DNA of 64,000 bases from Actinacidiphila alni (GCF_900112845.1 NZ_FONG01000021.1:86516-150515); one strand, 5' to 3'; shown: positions 48,565-58,134, counted from the stretch's first letter. Notes: a model not told the origin generated them from the sequence alone. Translations and numbers: made by a program.

Positions 48565-49761
48565 CTAGCGCAGCCCCGTGGACCGGCGCAGTGCCGCCTG
48601 GATGAGCAGGTCGACCAGCTCGGCGTACTCGACGCCGGACTCCTGCCACATCCGCGGGTACATCGAGATGGGCGTGAAGCCGGGCATCGTGTTGATCTCG
48701 TTGATCACGAACTCGCCGCTGTCCAGCAGGAAGAAGTCCGCCCGCACCAGTCCCTCGCAGGACGCGGCCTCGAACGCCGCGACGGCCAGCCGCTGGACGT
48801 CGGCGGTCTGCTCGGCGGTCAGCGGTGCCGGAACGATTCCCTCGGCGGAGTCGATGTACTTCGCCTCGAAGTCGTAGAAGGAGTGGCTGGTGACCGGCGG
48901 GATCTCGGCGGGCACCGAGGCGCGCGGTCCGTCCTCGAACTCCAGCACGCCGCACTCGATCTCGCGCCCGGTCAGCAGCGCCTCGACGATGACCTTGGGG
49001 TCGTGGCGGCGGGCCTCGGCGATCGCCGCGTCGAGCCCCTCGGGGCCCTCGACCTTGGTGATGCCGAAGGACGAGCCGGCCCGGGCGGGCTTCACGAACA
49101 GCGGCCAGCCGTGCTCGGCGGCGAAGTCGCCGACCCTGCGGCGTACGGCCTCGCTGTCGCGCTCCCACTCGCGGGGGCGGATCACCGTGTACGGGCCGAC
49201 GGCCAGGCCGAAGGAGGTGAAGATCCGCTTCATGTACTCCTTGTCCATGCCGACGGCGGAGGCGAGCACGCCCGCGCCGACGTACGGGACGCCGGAGAGT
49301 TCCAGCAGGCCCTGGAGGGTGCCGTCCTCGCCGTACGGGCCGTGCAGCATGGGGAAGACGACGTCGACCTCGCCGAGTGCCTTGGGCACGGCGCCGGATT
49401 CGGTGTAGACGACCTCGCGGCTGGCCGGGTCGACCGGCAGCATGACGGCGCCGTCCTGGTCGGTGACCTGCTCGACGGTCGGCATCCGGCGGTCGGCGAT
49501 GGCCATCCGCTCGGGCGCGTCGGCGGTCAGCGCCCAGCGGCCCTCGGTGGTGATGCCGATCGGCAGCACGTCGTACTTGTCGCGGTCGATGGCGCTGAGC
49601 ACGCTCGCCGCGGTGACCACCGAGACGCCGTGTTCGGAGCTGCGTCCACCGAAGACGACGGCGACCCGCGGCTTGCGCGCGTATTTCTGGTCCGACTGGA
49701 CGGAGTCCGATTCCCGCTGGTCGGGGCTCCGGGAGCTGTCGTGTGATGCAAGGGTGCTCAT
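48565..49761 (-). CDS. ddl: D-alanine--D-alanine ligase
   Basis: A 398-residue ATP-grasp ligase for the peptidoglycan dipeptide. Seen: VAVVFGGRSSEHGVSVVTA, FPMLHGPYGEDGTLQGLLEL, GVPYVGAGVLASAVGMDKEY, PLFVKPARAGSSFGITK, FYDFEAKYIDSAEGIVPAPL (omega loop with Tyr, as in D-Ala-D-Ala rather than D-Ala-D-Lac ligases) and FINEINTMPGFT-type metal ligands in VINEINTMPGFTPISM. The ~30-residue N-terminal extension is polar. ATG 49761. It lies 12 bp after gpsA. Confidence 0.95.
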   Translation of the reverse strand: MSTLASHDSSRSPDQRESDSVQSDQKYARKPRVAVVFGGRSSEHGVSVVTAASVLSAIDRDKYDVLPIGITTEGRWALTADAPERMAIADRRMPTVEQVTDQDGAVMLPVDPASREVVYTESGAVPKALGEVDVVFPMLHGPYGEDGTLQGLLELSGVPYVGAGVLASAVGMDKEYMKRIFTSFGLAVGPYTVIRPREWERDSEAVRRRVGDFAAEHGWPLFVKPARAGSSFGITKVEGPEGLDAAIAEARRHDPKVIVEALLTGREIECGVLEFEDGPRASVPAEIPPVTSHSFYDFEAKYIDSAEGIVPAPLTAEQTADVQRLAVAAFEAASCEGLVRADFFLLDSGEFVINEINTMPGFTPISMYPRMWQESGVEYAELVDLLIQAALRRSTGLR

Positions 49762-49773
49762 GTCGCGTTGACC

Positions 49774-50775
49774 CTACCGTTCCGGCTTGGCGGAGCGTGA
49801 CATCAACTCCTGTACGGCCACGACGGGCGGTTTCCCGTTGTGCACGATGTCCACGACGGTGTCGGTCAGCGGCATGTCGACACCGTGCCTGCGTGCCAGA
49901 TCCGCCACCGATTCGCAGGACTTGACGCCCTCGGCGGTCTGGCTGGTGACGGCGATGGTCTCGGCGAGGGTCATGCCGCGGCCGAGGTTCATGCCGAAGG
50001 TGTGGTTGCGCGACAGCGGCGAGGAGCAGGTGGCGACGAGGTCGCCCATGCCGGCCAGGCCGGCGAAGGTGTGCGGGTCGGCGCCCATCGCCAGGCCCAG
50101 CCGGGTGGTCTCGGCCAGGCCGCGGGTGATCAGCGACGCCTTGGTGTTGTCGCCGAGTCCCATGCCGTCGGCGATGCCGACCGCGAGGCCGATGACGTTC
50201 TTGACGGCGCCGCCGAGTTCGACGCCGACGACGTCGGTGTTGGTGTACGGCCGGAAGTAGCCGGTGTGGCAGGCGGCCTGGAAGCGGCGGGCGACGGCCT
50301 CGTCGCGGCTGGCGACGACGGCGGCGGCGGGCTGCCGGGCGGCGATCTCCGGGGCGAGGTTGGGGCCCGAGAGCACGGCGACGCGTTCGGGGCCGGCCTT
50401 GGCGACCTCCTCGATGACCTCGCTCATCAGCTTGGCGGTGCCCAGCTCCACGCCCTTCATCAGGCTGACCAGCACCGCGTCGGGGCGCAGCAGCGGCGCC
50501 CAGTCGGCGAGGTTGGCGCGCAGCGTCTGCGACGGGACGCACAGCACCACGAATTCGGCGTCGGCGGCGGCTTCCGCCGGGTCGGCGGTGGCGGTGACGG
50601 CGGCGGGCAGTTCGAGGTCGGGGAGGTATTCGGGGTTCCTGCGTTCGGCGTTGATCGCCGCGGCGAGCGCCGGGCGGCGGCCCCACAGCGCCACCTCGCA
50701 GCCGGCGTCGGCGAGCACCATGGCGAAGGCCGTGCCCCAGGAGCCGGTGCCGTAGACCGCGCAGCGGACCGTCAT
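49774..50775 (-). CDS. gpsA: NAD(P)H-dependent glycerol-3-phosphate dehydrogenase
   Basis: A 333-residue enzyme that makes sn-glycerol-3-phosphate for phospholipids. The dinucleotide fold is VYGTGSWGTAFAMVLADAG; the conserved VSLMKGVEL, LSGPNLAPEIA, GAVKNVIGLAVGIADGMGLG (catalytic Lys) and LAGMGDLVATCSSPLSRN follow. ATG 50775 overlaps the plsC stop (ATGA), so both enzymes of the lipid-precursor pathway are coupled. Confidence 0.96.
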   Translation of the reverse strand: MTVRCAVYGTGSWGTAFAMVLADAGCEVALWGRRPALAAAINAERRNPEYLPDLELPAAVTATADPAEAAADAEFVVLCVPSQTLRANLADWAPLLRPDAVLVSLMKGVELGTAKLMSEVIEEVAKAGPERVAVLSGPNLAPEIAARQPAAAVVASRDEAVARRFQAACHTGYFRPYTNTDVVGVELGGAVKNVIGLAVGIADGMGLGDNTKASLITRGLAETTRLGLAMGADPHTFAGLAGMGDLVATCSSPLSRNHTFGMNLGRGMTLAETIAVTSQTAEGVKSCESVADLARRHGVDMPLTDTVVDIVHNGKPPVVAVQELMSRSAKPER

Positions 50776-51494
50776 GCGCCCTCCCGTGCCTTGCGCGGGT
50801 CGTAGAGACGTGCGGGGGCGGGCTGCTGGCGGATCTCGGCCAGCAGCGCCGTGACGTCCAGCATGATCGTCTCGGTGACGGCGCGCAGCACGTCGGGGGT
50901 GGGCTCCTGCCCGTAGTACGCGCTGAGGTCGACGGGCGCGCCGGCCCTGACCCGCAGCGTCTTGCGGGGCAGCAGCCGGACCCGCTTGGACTTGGCGTAC
51001 GGCGGCACCGCCTCGTTGGCGCCCCACTGGGCGACGGGGATCACCGGCGCCTTGGTGAGCAGCGCGACGCGGGCGACGCCGGTCTTGGACGTCATCGGCC
51101 ACATCTCGGGGTCCCGGGTGAGGGTGCCCTCGGGGTAGAAGGTGACGCATTCGCCGGAGTTGACCGCGTCCACGGCGGCACGGAAGGCGTTGGCGGCGTC
51201 GGTGGACTCCCGGAAGACGGGGATCTGGCCGGTGCCGCGCAGCATGGTGCCGACGAAGAAGGGCTTGAAGAGCCCGGCCTTGGCCAGGAAGCGCGGGACG
51301 CGGCCGGTGTTGTACTGGAAATGCGCGTACGACAGCGGGTCCAGGTACGAGTTGTGGTTCACCGCCGTGATGAATCCGCCGTCGGCCGGAATGTGCTCCA
51401 TTCCGTGCCAGTCCCGCTTGAACAGCACAATGAGCGGCGGTTTCGCGATGACGGCCGCCAGGCGGTACCAGAAACCGATTCTGCGGCGGGACAC
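50772..51494 (-). CDS. plsC: 1-acyl-sn-glycerol-3-phosphate acyltransferase
   Basis: A 240-residue membrane acyltransferase that makes phosphatidic acid. The catalytic HX4D motif is in AVNHNSYLDPLSYAHF; motif III is CVTFYPEGTLTRD; motif IV is APVIPVAQWG. One N-terminal hydrophobic segment (FWYRLAAVIAKPPLIVLF) gives membrane attachment. GTG 51494 has AGGAG about ten bases upstream (GAAGAGGAGCC). It is followed by gpsA, and diverges from cofC across 155 bp. Confidence 0.93.
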   Translation of the reverse strand: MSRRRIGFWYRLAAVIAKPPLIVLFKRDWHGMEHIPADGGFITAVNHNSYLDPLSYAHFQYNTGRVPRFLAKAGLFKPFFVGTMLRGTGQIPVFRESTDAANAFRAAVDAVNSGECVTFYPEGTLTRDPEMWPMTSKTGVARVALLTKAPVIPVAQWGANEAVPPYAKSKRVRLLPRKTLRVRAGAPVDLSAYYGQEPTPDVLRAVTETIMLDVTALLAEIRQQPAPARLYDPRKAREGA

Positions 51495-51649
51495 CTGGGC
51501 TCCTCTTCGTTGCTGTGCGTTGCTGTACGGCCGCCGCGCTCCGTGCGGCACGGCCCGTGCGGCAGCCGCACAAGTCTGCGGCCAAGCACACGTTAATGCC
51601 AGGGCCCGGCCGCCCGAGGGGCGCGGGTGACAGGCCGCACAATGGTGCG

Positions 51650-52303
51650 GTGGCGATCGATGTGACCTGGAAGTGGTCCCTTGTCGTACCGCTGAAGCCG
51701 CTCGAGGTGGCCAAGAGCCGCCTGGCACGGGCGGCCGGGGCGGTGCGGCCGGCGCTGGCACTGGCGTTCGCACTGGACACGGTGGCGGCGGCGCTGGCGT
51801 GCGCGGAAGTGGGCGACGTGACAGTGGTCACGGACGACGGGCGGGCCGGGGCGGAGCTGGCGGCGCTCGGCGCGTTCGTCGTGCCGGACGCGCCGGCCGG
51901 GGGGCTGAACGCGGCGCTGCGGTACGGGGCGGCCCGCGTACGGGGGCGTGATCCGTACGCGGCGGTCGCGGCGCTGAACGGCGATCTCCCGGCCTTGCGG
52001 CCCGCGGAGCTGTCCCAGGTGCTCCGGGAGGCCGCGGGCGCCCAGGGGCGGGCTTTTCTGGCCGATGCGGCCGGAGTGGGGACAACGTTGCTCGCCGCGC
52101 CGCGCGGTTCCGCCCTCTCCCCCGCCTTCGGCGGCCCCTCGCGAGCCCGCCACCTGGCCACCGGCGCCCGGGAGATCACGCTCCCCCACGTCGCCTCCGT
52201 CCGGCAGGACGTGGACACCGGCGACGACCTGCGCGCGGCCCTCGCCCTGGGCGTCGGCGAACGCACCGCGCTGGCCGCCTCCGGTCTGCTCATCGCCGAC
52301 TAG
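51650..52303 (+). CDS. cofC: 2-phospho-L-lactate guanylyltransferase (F420 synthesis)
   Basis: A 217-residue nucleotidyltransferase of coenzyme F420 synthesis. It has WSLVVPLKPLEVAKSRLARA (GTP-binding Lys/Arg), VTVVTDDGRAGAELAALGAF, LNGDLPALRPAELSQVLREA, and GTTLLAAPRGSALSPAFGGP followed by RARHLATGA. In actinobacteria CofC/FbiD makes the activated phospholactate or phosphoenolpyruvate for F420. GTG 51650 was used; GTG 51662 is possible. A 73-aa gene follows 10 bp after the stop. Confidence 0.9.
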   Translation: MAIDVTWKWSLVVPLKPLEVAKSRLARAAGAVRPALALAFALDTVAAALACAEVGDVTVVTDDGRAGAELAALGAFVVPDAPAGGLNAALRYGAARVRGRDPYAAVAALNGDLPALRPAELSQVLREAAGAQGRAFLADAAGVGTTLLAAPRGSALSPAFGGPSRARHLATGAREITLPHVASVRQDVDTGDDLRAALALGVGERTALAASGLLIAD

Positions 52304-52313
52304 GCTGCGGCGC

Positions 52314-52535
52314 ATGCAGGCAACCGCGTTCACCTACGACCCCGCCACCCGTTCCGGCAGCGTCCTGCTCGACGACGGCACCCCGCTCCCCTTCGACGCC
52401 GCCGCCTTCGACGCGGGCGGCCTGCGCCTGCTGCGCCCCGGCCAGCGCCTGCGCATCCGCACCGAGGGCACCGGCGATTCCCGCCACGTCACGTTCGTGA
52501 CCCTCCAGACCTTCCCGGACCCGGTCCAGGACTAG
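52314..52535 (+). CDS. Small conserved-looking protein downstream of cofC
   Basis: A 73-residue protein, MQATAFTYDPATRSGSVLLD onward, with a compact beta-rich look (GTPLPFDAAAFDAGGLRLL; RPGQRLRIRTEGTGDSRHVT) reminiscent of cold-shock or OB-type small domains. I do not recognise a named family. Codon bias is strong, and its close spacing to cofC (10 bp) suggests co-transcription. The inverted repeat copy B begins three bases after its stop. Confidence 0.72.
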   Translation: MQATAFTYDPATRSGSVLLDDGTPLPFDAAAFDAGGLRLLRPGQRLRIRTEGTGDSRHVTFVTLQTFPDPVQD

Positions 52536-52537
52536 AC

Positions 52538-52698
52538 CCGCAGACGCGGAGTGCGGTGCGCCGGTGTAGCCGGCGAGCCAAAGGGCGCGCCGGTGTCGAA
52601 AGGGAGAACGCGCGCAGGCCCCCGAGGAACGAGGGGGGCGAGCACGATCGACCGTCGACACCGGGTCTAAGCGCCCGGAGGCGAGAGGGCGGCAAAAA
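52538..52698 (-). repeat. Dispersed structured repeat, copy B
   Basis: The reverse complement of copy A (43420-43580), 161 bp, ungapped, ~93% identical. The arms CCGGTGTCGA (52590-52599) and TCGACACCGG (52655-52664) are perfectly conserved, as is the inner GAGGAACGAGG core. It fills the space between the cofC-linked gene and the hupS terminator. Its T-run, read on the minus strand, lies just after that terminator stem. Confidence 0.8.
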
Positions 52699-52705
52699 GA
52701 AGCGC

Positions 52706-52733
52706 GGGCCGGGTCCCTGAAGGGACCCGGCCC
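52706..52733 (-). terminator. hupS terminator
   Basis: GGGCCGGGTCCC (52706-52717) and GGGACCCGGCCC (52722-52733) form a perfect 12-bp stem with a 4-nt loop. On the minus strand it is followed by CGCGCTTCTTTTTG, so a T-run lies eight bases on. Located 46 bp after the hupS stop. Confidence 0.85.
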
Positions 52734-52778
52734 GGCGCGGTGGTGCGGGTGCCGCGGGTGCGGCGAGGAGGTTGGGAC

Positions 52779-53396
52779 TTACCTGCTCGCGGTGCGCTTG
52801 GCGGCGGTCTTGCGGGCCGTGGCGCGCTTGGCCGGGGCCTTCTTGGCGGTGACCTTCTTGGCCGGAGCCTTCTTGGCCGCCGCCTTCTTGGCGGTGGTCT
52901 TCTTGGCGGTGGCCTTCTTCGCCGTGGTCTTCTTGGCGGCCGTGGTCTTCTTCGCGACCGTCTTCTTGGCCGTGGCGGCCTTCTTCGCGACCGTCTTCTT
53001 CGCGGCCGTGGCCTTCTTGGCCGCCGCCTTCTTGGTGGTGGTCTTGGTGGTCGTGGAAGCACCGCCGCTGAGGCTGCCCTTGGGGGCCTTCTTCACCGCG
53101 ACGTCGTTCTTCGGGAGCTTCTTGGTGCCGCTGACCAGGTCCTTGAAGCCCTGACCCGCACGGAACCGCGGCACCGAGGTCTTCTTGACCCGGACCCGCT
53201 CCCCGGTCTGGGGGTTGCGGGCGTAACGGGCCGGACGCTCCACCTTCTCGAACGAACCGAAACCGGTGACCGAGACCCGGTCGCCGGAGACCGTCGCACG
53301 GACGATCGCGTCGAGAACCGCGTCAACCGCGTCCGCGGCGGCCTGGCGGCCGCCTACCTTGTCGGCAATCGCTTCTACGAGCTGCGCCTTGTTCAC
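52779..53396 (-). CDS. hupS: HU-family nucleoid protein HupS with Lys/Ala-rich tail
   Basis: A 205-residue protein. Residues 1-~92 are a normal HU domain (NKAQLVEAIADKVGGRQAAA; VSVTGFGSFEKVERPARYAR; the DNA-clasp Pro region NPQTGERVRVKKTSVPRFRA). Residues ~108-205 are histone-H1-like Lys/Ala/Thr repeats (AAKKTVAKKAATAKKTVAKK). Streptomyces HupS is the sporulation-associated HU that compacts spore chromosomes. GTG 53396, with GGGGAAG upstream. The terminator follows at 52706. Confidence 0.95.
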   Translation of the reverse strand: MNKAQLVEAIADKVGGRQAAADAVDAVLDAIVRATVSGDRVSVTGFGSFEKVERPARYARNPQTGERVRVKKTSVPRFRAGQGFKDLVSGTKKLPKNDVAVKKAPKGSLSGGASTTTKTTTKKAAAKKATAAKKTVAKKAATAKKTVAKKTTAAKKTTAKKATAKKTTAKKAAAKKAPAKKVTAKKAPAKRATARKTAAKRTASR

Positions 53397-53528
53397 GTCT
53401 TCCCCTTCGGAAACTTGCCCGGCGAATGAGTACGGGCTTTTTCGCACGCTAGGCGGATATATACCGCAAATCAAATACGAAACGGGCGAATCACCCTTGT
53501 GCCGCAACGAACTCGGTGCTCTACGGGA

Positions 53529-53753
53529 TCAGCGATCCGGGATTCCGAGCTCGTCCAACTCAGCCGTTAACACGTCCAGGCGCCGTGCCGCGTCGGCGAG
53601 ATCGTGCTTCGCCACAGCGGTCACCGCGAGCAGCCGGCGACTCAACTCCCGCCGTGTCCCATCAGGGACTTCGGGATTCGCGACGCGCAGATGCGCCTGC
53701 TTCAGACGCGCGGCGAGAACCCCGTAGAGCTGGAGTTGGCCGTCGCGTTCCAT
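53529..53753 (-). CDS. Small uncharacterised actinobacterial-type protein
   Basis: A 74-residue protein starting MERDGQLQLYGVLAARLKQA and rich in Ala/Arg/Leu helix (SRRLLAVTAVAKHDLADAAR RLDVL in outline). No named family recognised. Its codon bias is good and it lies between leuD and hupS, both on the same strand. It may ride on a transcript with hupS; the 132-bp gap before hupS could also hold the hupS promoter. Confidence 0.65.
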   Translation of the reverse strand: MERDGQLQLYGVLAARLKQAHLRVANPEVPDGTRRELSRRLLAVTAVAKHDLADAARRLDVLTAELDELGIPDR

Positions 53754-53863
53754 GCGTCGATTGTGCCATCTGCGGCGAGTTGTCGGGAGCGACAGGGCCA
53801 ACCGGGTGTTCCGGGCCGTTTTCCTGACACTCCTGGACTGCCCCGAAGGACCCCGAACATGCC

Positions 53864-53897
53864 GAAGCGCCCCCTGCCGACAGGCGGGGGGCGCTTC
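53864..53897 (-). terminator. leuCD terminator
   Basis: GAAGCGCCCCC (53864-53874) and GGGGGCGCTTC (53887-53897) give a perfect 11-bp stem. The 12-nt loop has an inner GCC/GGC dyad. It lies 22 bp past the leuD stop. Confidence 0.8.
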
Positions 53898-53918
53898 AGG
53901 TGCGGAGAGGACCCGGGG

Positions 53919-54512
53919 TCAGACCTGCACTGTGCTCGGCTTGAAGGACGGCCGCTGGGCCTCGAACGCCGAGATGTCGGCCTCGTTGGCGAGCGTCAGA
54001 CTGATGTCGTCGAGCCCTTCCAGCAGCCGCCAGCGAGCGTTGTCGTCCAGCTCGAAGGAGGCGGTGACCCCCTCGGCGCGCACCTCGCGCGCCACCAGGT
54101 CGACGGTGATCTCGGCCTGCGGGTCGGCCTCGCTCAGCTTCCAGAGCGTTTCCACGGTCTCCTGCGGCAGTACGACCGTGAGCAGGCCGTTCTTCAGCGA
54201 ATTGCCGCGGAAGATGTCCGCGAAGCGGGACGAGATCACGGTCTTGAAGCCGTAGTTCTGCAGCGCCCAGACCGCGTGCTCGCGGGACGAGCCGGTACCG
54301 AAGTCGGGCCCGGCCACCAGGACGGTGGCGCCCTGCCGCTCGGGGGCGTTCAGGACGAAGTCCGGGTCCTTGCGCCAGGCTTCGAACAGCCCGTCCTCGA
54401 ATCCGTTGCGGGTGACCTTCTTCAGCCAGTGCGCGGGGATGATCTGGTCGGTGTCGACGTTGCCGCGGCGCAGCGGTACGGCCCGGCCGGTGTGGGTGGT
54501 GAAGGCTTCCAT
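53919..54512 (-). CDS. leuD: 3-isopropylmalate dehydratase small subunit
   Basis: A 197-residue LeuD. Seen: HTGRAVPLRRGNVDTDQIIP, the swivel-domain VLVAGPDFGTGSSREHAVWA with substrate-binding Ser/Arg, and VISSRFADIFRGNSLKNGLL. With LeuC it isomerises 2- to 3-isopropylmalate in leucine synthesis. ATG 54512 is 7 bp after the leuC stop. The pair is likely repressed or activated through the NdgR site at 56095. Confidence 0.96.
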   Translation of the reverse strand: MEAFTTHTGRAVPLRRGNVDTDQIIPAHWLKKVTRNGFEDGLFEAWRKDPDFVLNAPERQGATVLVAGPDFGTGSSREHAVWALQNYGFKTVISSRFADIFRGNSLKNGLLTVVLPQETVETLWKLSEADPQAEITVDLVAREVRAEGVTASFELDDNARWRLLEGLDDISLTLANEADISAFEAQRPSFKPSTVQV

Positions 54513-54519
54513 GGCGGTC

Positions 54520-55944
<1,425 letters not shown>

Positions 55945-56094
55945 CGCTGTCCCTCCGGCCCGCGCCCTCGCGGGCCAACTCGTGTGTGGTGCACGTGATT
56001 GCCGGACGCCGTCGGTTCCCCTGGTGTCTCCGCGGGAGCACGGCCGTCCTGCCCTGTGTCCCCAGCCTGACGGCTTCCCGGGAAAATTGAACTT

Positions 56095-56115
56095 GCGTTT
56101 CACAGTGTGAGACGC
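56095..56115. promoter_or_regulatory. Palindromic operator between leuC and ndgR (probable NdgR site)
   Basis: A 21-bp element GCGTTTCACA-G-TGTGAGACGC, palindromic at 9 of 10 positions. It is centred 22 bp before the ndgR start and 160 bp before leuC. IclR-family proteins bind such dyads, and NdgR is known to control leuCD in S. coelicolor. Identification as an NdgR site is an inference from position and symmetry. Confidence 0.65.
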
Positions 56116-56127
56116 GAGTATCGTTGC

Positions 56128-56844
56128 ATGGACAACTCTAGCGGCGTCGGCGTTCTCGACAAGGCGGCTCTGGTGCTCAGCGCACTGGAGTCGGGACCGG
56201 CCACCCTGGCCGGCCTGGTCGGCGCCACGGGTCTGGCCCGCCCCACCGCGCACCGTCTGGCGGTAGCGCTCGAACACCACCGCATGGTGGCCCGCGACAT
56301 GCAGGGCCGCTTCATCCTGGGACCGCGGCTGTCGGAGCTTGCCGCCGCCGCGGGCGAGGACCGGCTGCTGGCGACGGCGGGCCCGGTGCTCACGCACCTG
56401 CGGGACGTCACCGGCGAAAGTGCCCAGCTCTACCGCCGTCAGGGCGACATGCGGATCTGCGTGGCCGCCGCGGAGCGGCTGTCCGGCCTGCGGGACACCG
56501 TGCCGGTGGGCTCCACGCTGCCGATGAAGGCGGGTTCCGCCGCGCAGGTGCTGATGGCCTGGGAGGAGCCGGAGCGGCTGCACCGCGGGCTCCAGGGCGC
56601 GCGCTTCACCGCGACCGCGCTGTCCGGCGTACGCCGCAGGGGCTGGTCGCAGTCGATCGGCGAGCGGGAGCCCGGGGTGGCCTCGGTGTCGGCGCCGGTG
56701 CGCGGCCCGTCCAACCGGGTGGTCGCGGCCGTCTCCGTCTCCGGCCCGATCGAGCGGCTGACCCGCCACCCGGGCCGGATGCACGCGCAGGCCGTCATCG
56801 ACGCCGCCGCCCGGCTCACCGAGGCGCTGCGCCGCAGCGGCTGA
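56128..56844 (+). CDS. ndgR: IclR-family regulator NdgR
   Basis: A 238-residue IclR-type regulator. Winged helix: LDKAALVLSALESGPATLAG and ATGLARPTAHRLAVALEHHR. Effector domain: LRDVTGESAQLYRRQGDMRI, PMKAGSAAQVLMAWEE and SAPVRGPSNRVVAAVSVSGP. NdgR of streptomycetes (LeuR-type in mycobacteria) controls leucine, methionine and nitrogen-related metabolism. ATG 56128 has no Shine-Dalgarno, but TATCGT at 56119-56124 could be a -10 four bases upstream, suggesting a leaderless message. Confidence 0.93.
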   Translation: MDNSSGVGVLDKAALVLSALESGPATLAGLVGATGLARPTAHRLAVALEHHRMVARDMQGRFILGPRLSELAAAAGEDRLLATAGPVLTHLRDVTGESAQLYRRQGDMRICVAAAERLSGLRDTVPVGSTLPMKAGSAAQVLMAWEEPERLHRGLQGARFTATALSGVRRRGWSQSIGEREPGVASVSAPVRGPSNRVVAAVSVSGPIERLTRHPGRMHAQAVIDAAARLTEALRRSG

Positions 56845-56860
56845 GGCCGCCGCCGGCAGG

Positions 56861-56887
56861 GTTCACCCGCGGGTGCGGCGGGTGAAC
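56861..56887 (+). terminator. ndgR terminator
   Basis: GTTCACCCGC (56861-56870) and GCGGGTGAAC (56878-56887) form a perfect 10-bp stem with a 7-nt loop, 17 bp after the ndgR stop. Confidence 0.75.
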
Positions 56888-56958
56888 ACCCCGGGCCGCG
56901 GGCCCGCGCGTCGCCTGGTGGGGCACCACAGAAAAACAGAAAAACCGCGGGGCAACAC

Positions 56959-56986
56959 AAAAGGCCCCCGCCGTAGGGCGAGGACC
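56959..56986 (-). terminator. Terminator of the tRNA cluster
   Basis: On the minus strand GGTCCTCGCC-CTAC-GGCGGGGGCC (two G-U pairs) is followed by TTTT. It lies 20 bp past the 3' end of the last tRNA-Glu gene. Confidence 0.75.
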
Positions 56987-57006
56987 TCGGATGTGCTCTG
57001 TCTGTG

Positions 57007-57079
57007 TACCCCCGACCGGATTCGAACCGGCGCTACTGCCTTGAGAGGGCAGCGTGCTAGGCCGCTACACAACGGGGGC
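57007..57079 (-). tRNA. tRNA-Glu (CTC)
   Basis: A 73-nt cloverleaf on the minus strand. Acceptor GCCCCCG pairs with CGGGGGT; discriminator A; D arm with AGCGGCCTAGCACGCT; anticodon stem-loop CTGCC-CTCTCAA-GGCAG with anticodon CTC reading GAG; T arm CCGGTTCGAATCCGG. CCA is not encoded. Identical to the other copy apart from one compensated pair in the anticodon stem. Confidence 0.97.
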
Positions 57080-57140
57080 CCTGGCGATCCTGCATCATGC
57101 CCACCGGGTGCGACCCAGGTGATCACGCGGGAAGGATCTG

Positions 57141-57213
57141 TACCCCCGACCGGATTCGAACCGGCGCTACCGCCTTGAGAGGGCGGCGTGCTAGGCCGCT
57201 ACACAACGGGGGC
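57141..57213 (-). tRNA. tRNA-Glu (CTC), second copy
   Basis: A 73-nt tRNA with the same acceptor, D and T arms. The anticodon stem-loop is CCGCC-CTCTCAA-GGCGG, with anticodon CTC. It differs from the 57007 copy by replacement of a U-A pair with a C-G pair in the anticodon stem. 61 bp separate the two genes. Confidence 0.97.
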
Positions 57214-57234
57214 TTGCACTGCTTGAGCTATGCG

Positions 57235-57306
57235 CTGGGGTACCAGGACTCGAACCTAGAACAACTGAACCAGAATCAGCCGTGTTGCCAATTACACCAT
57301 ACCCCA
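57235..57306 (-). tRNA. tRNA-Gln (CTG)
   Basis: A 72-nt tRNA on the minus strand. Acceptor TGGGGTA pairs with TACCCCA; anticodon loop TTCTGGT gives anticodon CTG, reading CAG; T arm CTAGGTTCGAGTCCTGG. No CCA encoded. First gene of the leftward Gln-Glu-Glu cluster; 21 bp from the next tRNA-Glu. Confidence 0.97.
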
Positions 57307-57392
57307 TCAAAACGCAACCCCTTGCGGAGTCATGTTTCAATCACGCCCCCCGGCCGGACCTTTCGGCCCTCTCGGGTGGCGCAGGAAGAACA

Positions 57393-58112
57393 TTACCCGA
57401 TGCGGGACACCGCTCCAAAACGAGTATCGCCGCGCAGCAGGTCAGGCAGCTCGGCGAGCCCGGTGACCCGGGTCAGATCGGGGCGTCCGCCGATGTCGCG
57501 GCGGTCCAGCCAGATCCCGAGCAGCCCCGCGTCGGCCGCGCCGCGCGCGTCGATGTCCGGCTCGTTGCCGACGTAGGCGACCTCGTGCGGCGCCAGCTCC
57601 AGCGCCTCGCAGGCGGCGTGGAAGGCCGCGGCGTCGGGCTTGGACACCCCCAGCTCCGCGGCGCACAGCAGCACCTCGAAGCGGTCGCGTACGCCCAGCG
57701 CGCGCAGTTTGCGGTCCTGGTGGACGAAGGCGGAGTTGGAGAGCACCGCGTGCCGGTAGCCGGGCGTCAGCAGGTCCAGGGCGGGCACGGTGTCGGGGAA
57801 GAGCGACCAGGCCGCCTCGTAGTGTGTGAGGTGGCGGCCGAACCACTCCTCGGCCTCGGCGTCGGTCAGCGGCAGCCGCAGGAAGTCCCGCACCCGGTCC
57901 CTGCGCTGCTGGTCGAAGTCGCACTCCCCCGCGGAGAAGCGCGCCCAGTGCAGTTCGGTCAGCTCGCCCCAGCGCAGCACGGCCGCGTCCACGCTCGCGC
58001 AGCCCGCGGGCAGCCCCTCGGTGGCCAGGTGTGCCCGCAGGCCGCCGCGGTCGGCGCTCCCGTAGTCGAAGATCGTGTCGTCGATGTCCCACAGAACCGC
58101 GCGTATCGGCAT
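57393..58112 (-). CDS. HAD-family hydrolase
   Basis: A 239-residue haloacid-dehalogenase-type phosphatase. Motif I is VLWDIDDTIFDYG (DxDxT nucleophile Asp), motif II is HAVLSNSAF, motif III Lys is in GVSKPDAAAF, and motif IV is VAYVGNEPDIDARGAADAGL. A helical cap of C1 type sits between motifs I and II. The substrate is unknown. ATG 58112; 22 bp upstream is the FAH gene on the same strand. In many actinobacteria gltX lies at about this position. Confidence 0.9.
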   Translation of the reverse strand: MPIRAVLWDIDDTIFDYGSADRGGLRAHLATEGLPAGCASVDAAVLRWGELTELHWARFSAGECDFDQQRRDRVRDFLRLPLTDAEAEEWFGRHLTHYEAAWSLFPDTVPALDLLTPGYRHAVLSNSAFVHQDRKLRALGVRDRFEVLLCAAELGVSKPDAAAFHAACEALELAPHEVAYVGNEPDIDARGAADAGLLGIWLDRRDIGGRPDLTRVTGLAELPDLLRGDTRFGAVSRIG

Positions 58113-58134
58113 ACGGCCCAGGGTACGGAGCCGG

